A DNA stretch of 64,000 bases, from NCBI GenBank assembly GCA_026874595.1, contig CM049319.1:53520917-53584916 (forward strand). Direction: 5' to 3'. Made by a program: the position numbers and the translations under genes. The notes beneath the pieces were generated by a model. That model did no database searches and was not told where the DNA came from. It saw only the letters and a program-made list of their open reading frames with translations. Source of the DNA: Sipunculus nudus. Taxonomy: Eukaryota > Annelida > Sipuncula > Golfingiida > Sipunculidae. This document shows, piece by piece, positions 35,878 through 64,000 of this stretch (positions are counted from its first letter, which is position 1; each line of letters starts with the position of its first letter).

Positions 35878-38800
35878 GGGGTGTAACCATGCATCAAAGA
35901 GTTGATGCATTGAATAGAATGACCATGATGAAATTGTAATCGATTTTTATCCTCTGAATCAATTCATTTTGATTATAGTACCTTCCTGAAGTCCCTTGAG
36001 AGGTCTCAAATTTGACAGAGCCATTTACGATGTTGGAGCTCTTTATCTTGTATGAATTCTAAAGTTCACTTGTGGACAACTCCATTCATAAATGGCAACA
36101 ACAGATTAAGGGAGAGTTACATTTTTCATTTTTCTGAAATTTACTTGCATCCATTTTCGGAAAATTTTATTTTCTTAAAACTGTATTTTTTAAAAGTCTA
36201 AAATGAATGTACTAATTAAGTAAGAATTGAATCAAGAATTGAATATAATCAATAATTGAATTGATTCTAAGGGAAGTCACAACTCACAGGCCCAGCTGTT
36301 AATGTGTGAAAAGTAAGGCACAATATAAACATTAATTACAACATTTTTCACACCATTTCTTCCATTCTGTGTCCATTATACATAGCAAGGTGAAGTGGGT
36401 CTGTCAGCAATTGTTCAGTCAGACTAGTAATTGACATGTGAAAATCATTACATGTAAATTAGTGGGTATTGATAAAAAGCTAGCTTAAATTATAGGGCTT
36501 CATTGGATGAACTTTCTTCTCCATTATGAATCATCAAATGTTTTGTTTCATATTGCCTTTGTGCTGTCACAGAAGCAAAGAATGACTCTTTTTTCCTGCA
36601 CATAATGATATCATTAGTCCTTTGCTGCAAAGAAAATGTATTGTTTCCATAATTTTATGTGAATGACTCTTCGCTTTGATGAATTGGATACAACAGGGTG
36701 TGCACAGGTCGTTAAAAACTTGAAACTGCTTGAAAACTAAAATAATATGTTCAAGGTCTTGAAGGTCCTTAAAAGTAGCACTTTCTTCCCTGAAGTTCTT
36801 GAATTTTATAGTAGAGCTACCTTTTCTCAGGCCTGCCAAATTACTCTCCTATAAAAGAGTCACTCTTTTTTTGAGAATTTTCTGAAAATGATGCTAATTA
36901 CTCTATTTTCACTCTTTTTAGCAGTACTTTTTTCATTGTAAAAATTTTCATATAAACTACTTCTCTTGTTCTATTTATGTAACAGTCCTGTTAGAACAAG
37001 AATGGGACACTTTGCATTTTTGTGTGTGCTATGTCCAGCATGTATCGCAACATATTATGGAAAATTCCCTTATCTTCATACAGGGGGACATGCACCTTGT
37101 ATGTTTCTGACTTAGGTGCAGTATATATAAAACATACTTATATATAAAGCACATCTCTATTCAATCTGTGTTAAAAAAAATGGGGAATTGCTGCTATGTT
37201 TTACCCTTTTATCACTCTTTATTTCAAAGAAGGTCCCTCTTTTGTACCACAGCACTTACTCATTTTCCGACATTTACTTTTGGCAGGCCAGTTTTCTATA
37301 CTAAGCTGCTCTTATAAGCATGTTATAAGTTTCTGTGTAGGCCTATGAATATAGTATACTTTTGTGCTTATTTTGCATTTTGTGAGCAGAGGAATTAGAA
37401 AATTATTGAAATAAGTTCCTTGAAATTTGTTAAATTTGATCTTGGTAAATGAAAAGTTCTTGAAAGATGCTGCGGGCTGTTAATGGTACATTTAATTGAT
37501 GCATTTAATTGCGACCCCTAAATTTTAACTAATTAATTCCACTTAACCTCCATATTGATTTGTTTCAATTCTTTTCCTCTTTCGTTTTGTATGTTACAGC
37601 CCGAAGCCTTCTGTTAGGTGTCAAATATCATATGACAGAACATCTGCCATGAGGATTCTTTTTATCATGTGGCTGTCCTAGATCTAGTTAACAGCCTGCC
37701 AATTCAACTGGCATAGAATAAAATGTTGGCGATTAATTAACAGAGGGAAAGCTTCGTGCATCCATTACTTGCTGGAATTAATTTATATCCATTGAAGTAA
37801 AATATTTGCTTGTATGTAAAAGTATTTTTTTCTAATTTAAGTAACTTTTGTTATTTACTACTAAAGCAATAATTTAAGAATTGTATCTAAGGTTAAGTGT
37901 TGGTAATTTTTGGAATTGACAGTTCAAAACTAACAGGAATATTATGTTCCCCCCCCCCACACACACACACAAACGCATAGGTAGGACAAGGGAAATGCAA
38001 CTGATGTCAATCATTTCCACTTTAAAATTTAACACAAGGTAAGTCTAAATTTAGAATTCAGATTCCAGTTATAAAAATGTATATAAATTGTAGTTCACTC
38101 TACACTCCTCAGATGGCAGCAGGGAGAGAGTCTATAGTCTGTCTTGTTTCCTGATTCTGTGTTTGTTTGGGTTTCTGAATCAGGGTACCCAATTTCCATC
38201 AGTTTCTATGCAACTTGACCATAATATATCATTATGTAGTGTGAATACCTAGTTGTGTGATTTTAAAATGTTTGGAGTGATTTGTAAGACTAATCATGGG
38301 TTTACCATGCAGTTTCAGTCAAAACAGTTTTTCATTTCATAGTTTTGAATTATCTGATATCTGATATTGAACAGAAAATTGGAAATCGGAAGTATTTATT
38401 GAATGAATTGGGATATAACTGGAATTGAAGTGCACAGCCTCAGCTCAATTGAGTCTTTTATTGAACTGAATTAATGAACCAATGTCCAAGCTTCCACATT
38501 ATCCAAGTATTGCTCCTGAGAGGGTTCCCTTGGAAGGGGTTTATTCAATTAGCAGATCTTTAATGCAGTGTTTGACCAAGGCTAATCATGAGTGCTTCTA
38601 ATGGCTGTCACAAGGAACATGATAAGCTATTGAAACGCTGCCTTCTCTCACAGACTGAACCTGTTTTAGAACACTTGGATACCAAAAGATTGCAAGTTTA
38701 TTAATTGCAAATTGAGTGTGAATTGAATAAAAATAGCCTGAATTGGAATTGATATTTCTCAGGCAATTCCATACATCAGTGTTCCTAAAAAAAACTCCTT

Positions 38801-40999
38801 GAAATTGAATTGAAAAATTGGAATTAAAGTTTCCTATAAATTCTTGAAACAAAATTGAATTGCAGTTAAACATTTGAATTGACACCAGGTCTGACCCTAT
38901 AGTTATATATTAAGTTATCCCAAAACTTAAAGACCAGGAATACCACGTTTCAGTCAGGCCACCATGGCAGAAAAACCTTGTGATTGAATACTGTCTGCTC
39001 AGATGTATTGTTAAACTTAAAGGGGCCTCTTTCGATGTCTGATGTTTATTAACTAACTGTTATCCCTTGAACCTTTTATTAAAAATGCAGATCTCACCAC
39101 ACACAGACTTTTAGTTTTGTTATATTAACATTTCTTTAATGTTTGTGTGTGTGTGTATGTGTGAAATCAGATGAATCAAAGTTGTGCAAAGGACATTTTG
39201 TAACTAGTGACCATTCAACTTCACAATCACACATATGCAACTAACCACTTTAGGTTATTTGTTTTTTTTTCTGTTTGTCAACATTAATGTGTTTACTAAC
39301 ATCTTGAAGATAGACAAGCTCGTACATCAATCACAGGCACTATAAGAACTTTTCCAAACAGGAATAACCTAGAGATTATTAATTTGCATGAAGAGTGTGC
39401 CAGAAATTACATAAATCCAAGAGTAAATGTTGGTGAATAGGTGGGCTTAAGGCATAGTATTCTGTTTGCCATGGGGTGTCCTCAACGCCTACTTTGATGC
39501 ACTGTTCTTGAGTGCAAGCTTGAAACCCTGTTTTTCTGATCCATAATCTTGGAGGGCTTTCATTGTGTAACAAAAATCTCTATTGTGTTTCAAGCATATT
39601 TTATGAAGACCTGAGAAAAGCAGCATTACAGGTTAATTGAAGTTGTAATATCATCATTGTTGTGTTATTTGTGCACTGCATTAACGCTTGTAGTGGTTTT
39701 TGTCTCTTCCCATCATTTATTCTGATCACATTGTTCATTGTTAGAACAGTTGGTATAGATTTTCTGGTATACATTTCATCATTTTTAGAACAGTCAGTAT
39801 AGATTTACATTGCACATTCAGAGTACTTACAAATTGCTTTCTACTGTTACATTAATTTTTTGGTGTCACTTCCCTTTGTTCAAAGGAACTATATATATCC
39901 ATTGTCTAACATTTCATTAAATATGAATACATAATACATGAAAAACATAAGAGATTTTCTCAAGATTCTGATGAAAATAACACTTTAAATTCCTTATGGG
40001 TTAAATTTCTATTTTATCATATGAGTAGTGCAATTTATCTAATATGCTTACTAATGTAGGGAATACAAATCTTTAACATAATTTCTATTACTGAGTAATT
40101 AATTTTGTAGAGGGGAACTGGTTTTATCATTGTGCTGGTTTGACTGTATGTTCACTTATTCATGCACCATTCCAAGGTCACTGTGTAAGTGAATAGTTAC
40201 TGTCTTCAGTAAAGGTGAACAACAGGCATATAGTGAGTATATTGTAAAATTTATTGATTACAATTACCATTACAGTGAAATCCTATTATTTCAGTTATAG
40301 ACAGATATTTAAGTAGATAATCACAGCTTCTTAAAAAAAATATTGCAGTGTGTAAATGTTCTTTTTCCCAGTTACCCCTTGTCTGCTAGTCAGATTTTAG
40401 TCAAATTTGTCATTGAAAACATTTTTTATAAAGAAATCTTCTTTTCAGGGAATACAATCCTAAGCCACATGAGCATTCACTTATTCAGCCCATATTCCCT
40501 GTTTCGTTTATGCATAAGTGACTCATCATTGTGAATATTCCTTGATGTTCCTGAATCCGTACCATGTGCTGGATCACACCAAAATCTAATTGATTCTTCC
40601 TCGGCCCATTCCTGAAATACTCTGAAAATTTCACGAGATTCCATTCATGAGTTATATTGTAAAGAAAGAAACACACTTATGGGAATGAACATATACTCTC
40701 CAGGTAGAGGCAATTATAATATGCTTATTATACAGTTGCATTGTTTTTCCATGCCATGACCCAGATTGAACAGAAAATATTCAGAGGGCTCTAACTGTCA
40801 CCAAAACCAGAATCTTATTGTTAAGAAAATACCAAGTCACTTTTGAAATAAGATGGACTTCCCTTTTGATGGTAATGTATAAACCCCCACAGCACAAAAT
40901 TTTTTCCCTAGACATCAGTGCCAGTTGCTAATCATTCTAACAAAACAGGTGTACAGTAAAATAAATGATTGTGCATACTCTTACTCCCAGTTTACCTGG
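35878..40999. other. AT-rich noncoding DNA
   Basis: No exon, RNA gene or clear transposon that I can support. Minor items are a poly-C/CA run at 37949-37974, a GT run at 39143-39160, and repetitive 'cttgaaa' text at 36710-36810. Confidence 0.5.
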
Positions 41000-41400
41000 T
41001 GTGTTTTTTCAACAATTGGCAAGCTGTGAGGTGAACAAGTGCAAAACAGACCAGAGTGAAAATGTAACCTCCCAATTAGAGATAAATGTATACCCTCCCT
41101 CCAGTCATCTCACATAAGAGACAGACAGCAGACAGATAATGTGTAATCATCTGGGACAACAACAATAACAGGTAACCACCTGTTGACAGCTGGTGAGCTT
41201 TTTGGACACCAAGTACAAAAAATGCTGAGGTCAAAAAAAACCTGCTGTGCAGAGGTAAATGTATAACCTCCCTCTTATAGGCAGTTTATGGTGACAGACA
41301 GTGGTTAATACATAATCATTCAACAGTAATGACAGGTAACCAGGTGTTGACAACTGGCAAGCTGTGAGGCCAACAAGTGCAAAAGAGACCTGTCTCTAAA
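41000..41400 (+). repeat. degenerate tandem repeat, about 170-bp unit
   Basis: The phrase 'tggcaagctgtgaggtgaac' followed by 'aagtgcaaaacagacc' is at about 41018, with weaker and stronger copies at about 41191 and 41357 (spacing 173 and 166 bp). Between them 'aaatgtataccctccct' and 'ggtaaccacctgttgacag' type phrases also repeat. Confidence 0.6.
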
Positions 41401-43094
41401 CAGGTTGTCAGCTCATCTATAATACGAGCTGGTCTTCTGCAGCTTGTCCAGGAAGCGGGTGGGATGAAAGAGGTCCAGGAACAGCTTATTATCTGGAAGG
41501 AGCACTCAGGCCAGGTTTGATGGGAATCCCTGTGTAATTAAAGACCACTATCTGAGTGCATATCAGTTATTCCCTGATAAATGTTTGTAGCTCATGGGTA
41601 ACTGGAATTTTCTATATAGCATTAGTGATTTTGGCTTGGCTCAGATGTAGAACAACTTTATCATGGTATGCTATTCTAGGGTTTGACATTTTTATCTGGG
41701 CTGTCCTCTTTGTGTAAGTTATTGTGTATTCCTACATGTCCCTAAAAACAACTTGGCTTGTCAAAACTGTTGAAAAAGTATGCATTAAAACCTATCCTTT
41801 TTGTATATATACATTATATATAACTTTAGTTTCACTTTGTGTTGGAACTCCAGGAAGAATTGAGGGGGGGGGGGAGAATTATCATTGAAATAACACAAAA
41901 GAAAAGTGGTCATAATTGTGTGTTGTTTGCAATTGTGGGGTGGTTGCAAGCCAGGGTTTCACTGCAGGAACTGTCAAGTATGTGTACATAGTTAATCAAT
42001 GGATAGACTTTTATGAGAGCAGAGATTGAGTGAATTGGTAACAACACAGAAAATTGACAACTGTTGCATGAAAATAACAGGGAGAATGAGACATGATAGC
42101 TTGTAGGTAGTCATTTACTCAGATCCATACCAGAACATTCAGGATACAGTAGATACTGGTACAGCATTGTGTATTTACCACACTGTGCAGAATTGTACTC
42201 ACAAAGAGAATGACTGCTGGTTAGGGATTGTGGGTTAAGAAATCCTTTCCCCACAATGCAGTGGGGCTTTGGAATACACCAGCAGTGTACATATAAAGTT
42301 TTTTTAAAGGCATATCTCATGAATATGTATGTTTTTGTGGAAAAGACTTCATAGAAGAAGTAATATTCTGTAAGCATGTGCAATGTAAACAGAAAGTGCC
42401 TTCTTTGAACTTTGACAAACTTTAATTTTTAAGTTTGACAGTTATGATAAGAAGTCCCTGCTATCCCACAATCCCTAACTGGAAGAGGTTTATCTTGAAT
42501 AGAAATTACCTCTGACAGGCGGGTGTGTATTAACAAGCACTGGTAGCATCCATTCCATGTACCAGATCTGGTACAGAGTTAATTATTTGCCATCATTTAT
42601 AAATAGAATGATTTGGAGACTGTGCTTTGGGACTGCTCATTTTCAAACTGTAATAACAATGAAGCCACTTTTGATTGACTTTAAATGCAATTAAGAAATA
42701 GGACATGTATCCAATCTGTGACCAGGATAAAAACAAGGAAAAAATGAGGCCAGTTATACAGATGAGGTTGATTACCATTTCCATTTCTGTTTAACTCGTC
42801 AGTTTTACCTCTATTTTTTTATACAAATGGTGCTGCCCAAGAAGAGTAGGAATACACAGATAGGCCCCTAGACATAGACATTATATATTGATACTCATAT
42901 TTACATTTGTTATGTGCCTGCATGTCTTTTGTATTAAAAGTTTGTTTTCTCTTTTTTTCCTATATTTTTTTGTGGAGGTAAACCTCCATTTTTTAATGCA
43001 AACTTAGCTACATATATGCACATCTGCTGAATTCCATTCTGGTTTTGGATAAGGTTACATGCAGGATCATATGCTTCCTCTAATTTTATATCCT
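41401..43094. other. noncoding DNA with a spaced inverted repeat
   Basis: CTGGTTAGGGATTGTGGG (42217-42234) pairs with CCCACAATCCCTAACTGG (42465-42482), 16 of 18 positions. This may mark a small MITE. A poly-G run is at about 41864-41874. No exon recognised. Confidence 0.45.
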
Positions 43095-43359
43095 AGCCTT
43101 AATCAAGTCCGGGGACTACTGCACCTGCAGGCCCTGGGTGCATTATCTTCCCCATTGCTGGGTCATACCACTGAGGAACCAACAAAAGGCGCACTCATTT
43201 GTGAGTGAAACACAGTTGTGGGGCACACCCTTCCCATTAAATCTGCAGAGCTCACCTTGGGTGGGGGCCGACCGTAAAAAATCTCATTGCTTCGGCTGAG
43301 ATTTTAACTCGCAGTTCCCCGGCTTTTAGTCCTGTGCTTTACCCCTGAGCCACAAAAGC
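43095..43359 (-). mobile_element. tRNA-derived SINE
   Basis: On the minus strand the element starts near 43359 with TGTGGCTCAGGGGTAAAGCA (A-box-like TGGCTCAGGGG). About 40 bp on is 'gcgagttaaaatctcagcc', resembling a B box (GGTTCGAATC). A non-tRNA body follows, with 'ggttcctcagtggtatgacc' and 'cagcaatggggaagataatg'. The A-to-B spacing and order match RNA polymerase III promoters of SINEs. It lies about 575 bp upstream of the first E78 exon. Confidence 0.65.
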
Positions 43360-43933
43360 TGTTTGTGTGTGTGTGTGTGTGCATGTCTGCATGTCTTTTG
43401 TATTCAAAGTTATTAGCAACTTTATCTGAAATTCTTTCAAAAATAATTTCTTAGTTTTAATTAAATAACTCTTTGTTCAGTTTTGAATATATAATGGAAT
43501 TTTTGTATTTATTTTTATTCATAGCTTATATTTTATAAAAGCCAAATAAATGAGTGAAGGTTGAAATGCAGGGTTTGACTTGTGTATACAACCTGGTAGT
43601 GTTGCTGTGAATCTGATTTAAATTGTATGTTATTCAAGTTTCATTTTGCTTGTGTATAAAATAATTCCTCAGCAGGGTTCGAAATATTCTATCATGGTCA
43701 CTAGGCTTTGGCATATATAATATTGCCCACTTGGCACATGTTCTGACTTGATCAGGGAAATTGCAAATCATAGTTTTCTTATAAAATTTATACTTTCGGA
43801 TTCCAGCTTTCAGCCGAGAAAATTTCTGATGGTTTTGCTGTGTTTACTTTCAGAGTCCATTTATTATTTATTCCATTAACCAGGGCAGTTTCTTATTGGT
43901 TGTCTGTGCATACTTTCAGATTCCAGCTTTCAG

Positions 43934-61829
<17,896 letters not shown>

Positions 61830-62934
61830 CGGTACCGGAACAGCTTTTCATAGTCCATCCTGGGCAGCGTAATAACACTAATCACACGTACTCGTACACG
61901 TGACAGTATTCTAACACTGGTGAGCAAGGGATTTGTTTCTGAGTCAAAAGCCCAAAATTTACGACAAATATAAATTGCAACATGTGGTCTGTTTTACACA
62001 GTCCCTTTTTGGGAGCCTAGCAACCACATGTAATACATATATTTGTGTTTAAATTGTGAGAGGTCTTAGTGAAAACAGGACTTCAGGCTTAATACAAGTC
62101 AGGAACAAAAACTTAATGCTGGTGTTTTTTTTATAGTATAGAGTACAAGTTTAGGCTTATTCACACTAAGAAGGCAAAGCCCATTAGCTCAAGTGAAAAA
62201 GGGAACAGATTTTATTGATTGAGTACCTGTGCTTTTGCATACACAGCACTGGTTGATATATCAGTGAATGAAAAATGTTAAAGAATGGGCCAAAGTGGAG
62301 TATTCAGTTCAGGTGAATCACCAATTTCTTCAGGGATAAGTAATTACAGGGAGTGTGGATGGAAAAAACACTAGGCGTTGACTGGAAAACCCAGAGTCCC
62401 TTCAATGCCAAAGTGAATTAGTGTGTTACATGGCCAACAGGTGTCAGCATAATTGCCAAAGGAAAATTGATGTGTTTAATGGTGGTACACCAGGTGGCAG
62501 GGATGGAATTAGTGTGATTTGCTGGCACCAGATGGCAGCTCATTGCAACAGGTATATACAATTATCAGGGGACTGAAAATAACCAGGTGTGGGGTTTATA
62601 CAGGAATCACTTTATCTACATATTAGATCAATGCAGCAGGGATATATTCTTTATTGCCAGATAGCACAAACATTGCTACTCAACAGTGAGGTGATTATTC
62701 AGGAAAATAAGGAGTTTCCTCCCGAGGCAGCCATAATTTGCGTCAAACCTAACCATATATCTTTTCATGTTTATTTTATTATAATCAGGTAACAGTCCTG
62801 TTTTAGTGTAGTCACCTTTATATGCAAGAGTCAGGGAGGTAGCACCAATCAGGCAGCATGTCCAGTTACACTTAATGAAGTATATCCACTCAGCTCCAGG
62901 TACGTGAGAGTCGCATTAAAAACAGGTGTCAGAA
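61830..62934 (+). other. probable E78 3' UTR / downstream sequence
   Basis: Follows the E78 stop codon. I see no AATAAA anywhere from here to the window end; one ATTAAA lies at 62915-62920. The end of the transcript therefore cannot be placed. Confidence 0.5.
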
Positions 62935-63560
62935 TGAAGTGACAGAATGGAAATCATACGTGATTGACAGAATAGGAGTCCTTAAGGATTGGAATAACCA
63001 AGGAGTGACGAACAATAGGCCCATATAAGAGGCAAAATGGGAGTCATCCAGAAAGTGACAAGTAAAGTGAGCCAGAAAGTGAGTCACCAGTAATTGAAAT
63101 AATGGGGATCACTTAGGAATGACAGAACATGGGTCTCTTGGTAGTGAGAGAACAGGAGTCGCCCCACAATTAATGGAACAAGTGAAGTGGTGTCAATATT
63201 GAGTGACAGAAGAAAAGTCACACAGTTGATTGACAGACTCCACATTATTGAATGAAAGATCAGAAATCAAACTGACGAGTTGACATTAGGGAGCAGACTG
63301 TCAAGAACGGGAGTCACATTGATGAATGACAGTTTGGGAGTCAGCCAGTAAAGGGACAGAACATATGCCACAGTGTAGACTGACAGTATAGCAGACACAC
63401 TAGTGAGTGACAAGTTGGAAAAGCAACTACAAATGGCAGAACAGAAATCACACTGTTGAGTGACATAACTGGAGTAAGTGGCAGCAAGCGACTGAGAGAT
63501 GAGTGACAAAGTCACTATGTTTAGTGACAGAGCAGGAGTCGCACTGTCAGGAGTGACAGG
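62935..63560 (+). repeat. degenerate minisatellite, about 38-bp unit, downstream of E78
   Basis: About 16 diverged units with the theme GAGTGACAGAACAGGAGTC then 'acactgtt', for example near 63204, 63340, 63402, 63430, 63454 and 63519. Units differ widely in length and sequence, so the array is old. It could be part of a long 3' UTR. Confidence 0.65.
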
Positions 63561-64000
63561 AAAGGAGCGCCAAGGGTAAATTCATCACAGTTCAATCACC
63601 ATGTGGTCAAAGACAGACAGGTGGTCTGAGGTTCAACATAACAAATAGATCAGATGTCTCATCATGTCATACAAGAGGCTTACCTGTAGTGAAGGACACC
63701 ATATTTTCTGTGTTGAAGAGACATCTGTTATATTTTGTTACAAATTGGGGTGTTATTGGGTCATTGTGTATTACAGACAAACATTTGAGGTCCAGTGTCA
63801 GGGATACATTTGTGCGTACATTTGTGTGTGTTAATATATCTATATAATGTCTATATCTACACCTGAAGGTTCAGGAGATGATAATATATGACGTGCAGTA
63901 TATATGTCTGTTATGACATTTGTGTGATGGTCATAGGTCCACTTTACTGTCACAGAGTCGCCAAATGTTATACATTCTGTGGCACTGACATTGCCGTGCA
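63561..64000. other. noncoding DNA to the window end
   Basis: No feature that I can support. Confidence 0.5.

Noticed and set aside
41864-41874. Poly-G and poly-C runs (also 16567, 47546, 58507, 60268)
   Set aside because: Simple homopolymers without the spaced G-tracts needed for a convincing quadruplex call.
43851-43919. Extension of the first E78 exon upstream from TTTCAG near 43851
   Set aside because: The reading frame needed runs into a stop (TAA near 43878) before the zinc finger.
61830-64000. Search for an AATAAA polyadenylation signal
   Set aside because: None found; the ATTAAA at 62915 alone does not justify calling a transcript end.

Overview
The window is nuclear DNA from an animal. 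Evidence is an intron-rich gene with canonical GT/AG junctions, AT-rich noncoding DNA, a 65-bp satellite and many transposon remnants. The single gene I can support is E78 (NR1E, Eip78C-type nuclear receptor), a family best known from protostomes. The dispersed repeats have hairpin ends and tandem-repeat cores like the 'pearl' or Helentron-associated elements described in bivalves. A lophotrochozoan, probably a bivalve mollusc, is my best inference; the species is not determined.

Layout. 1-20 kb is noncoding and filled with transposable-element relics: one 1.8-kb family A element nested in another, one family B element, and several short DNA transposons with visible terminal inverted repeats and target duplications. 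20.34-27.66 kb is a 7.3-kb minisatellite of about 65-bp units with a 3,153-bp higher-order period. 27.7-43.1 kb is mostly featureless AT-rich DNA with two more family A copies, a MITE copy and a few short repeats. A tRNA-derived SINE lies at 43.1-43.36 kb on the minus strand. E78 occupies 43,934-61,829 on the plus strand. Seven exons encode 376 residues: the complete two-zinc-finger DNA-binding domain, the hinge and the complete ligand-binding domain with AF-2 and stop codon. The start codon and N-terminal A/B region are not securely identified; one speculative first exon is at 11.34 kb. The last 2.2 kb are 3' UTR or downstream DNA containing a decayed minisatellite.

Main observation. Two unrelated-looking families (A and B) share an architecture: a 5' terminal hairpin, a matching subterminal inverted repeat at the 3' end, then a short 3' palindrome or hairpin. 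This fits non-autonomous Helentron/Helitron-like elements. Their cores are about 145-bp tandem units, and many units carry a nuclear-receptor direct repeat AGGTCA-n-AGGTCA (DR1), often followed at once by a third AGGTCA. Copies lie upstream of, and inside the introns of, a nuclear-receptor gene. A separate cluster of seven half-sites lies just before exon 5. Whether any of these sites is bound or functional is not shown by the sequence.
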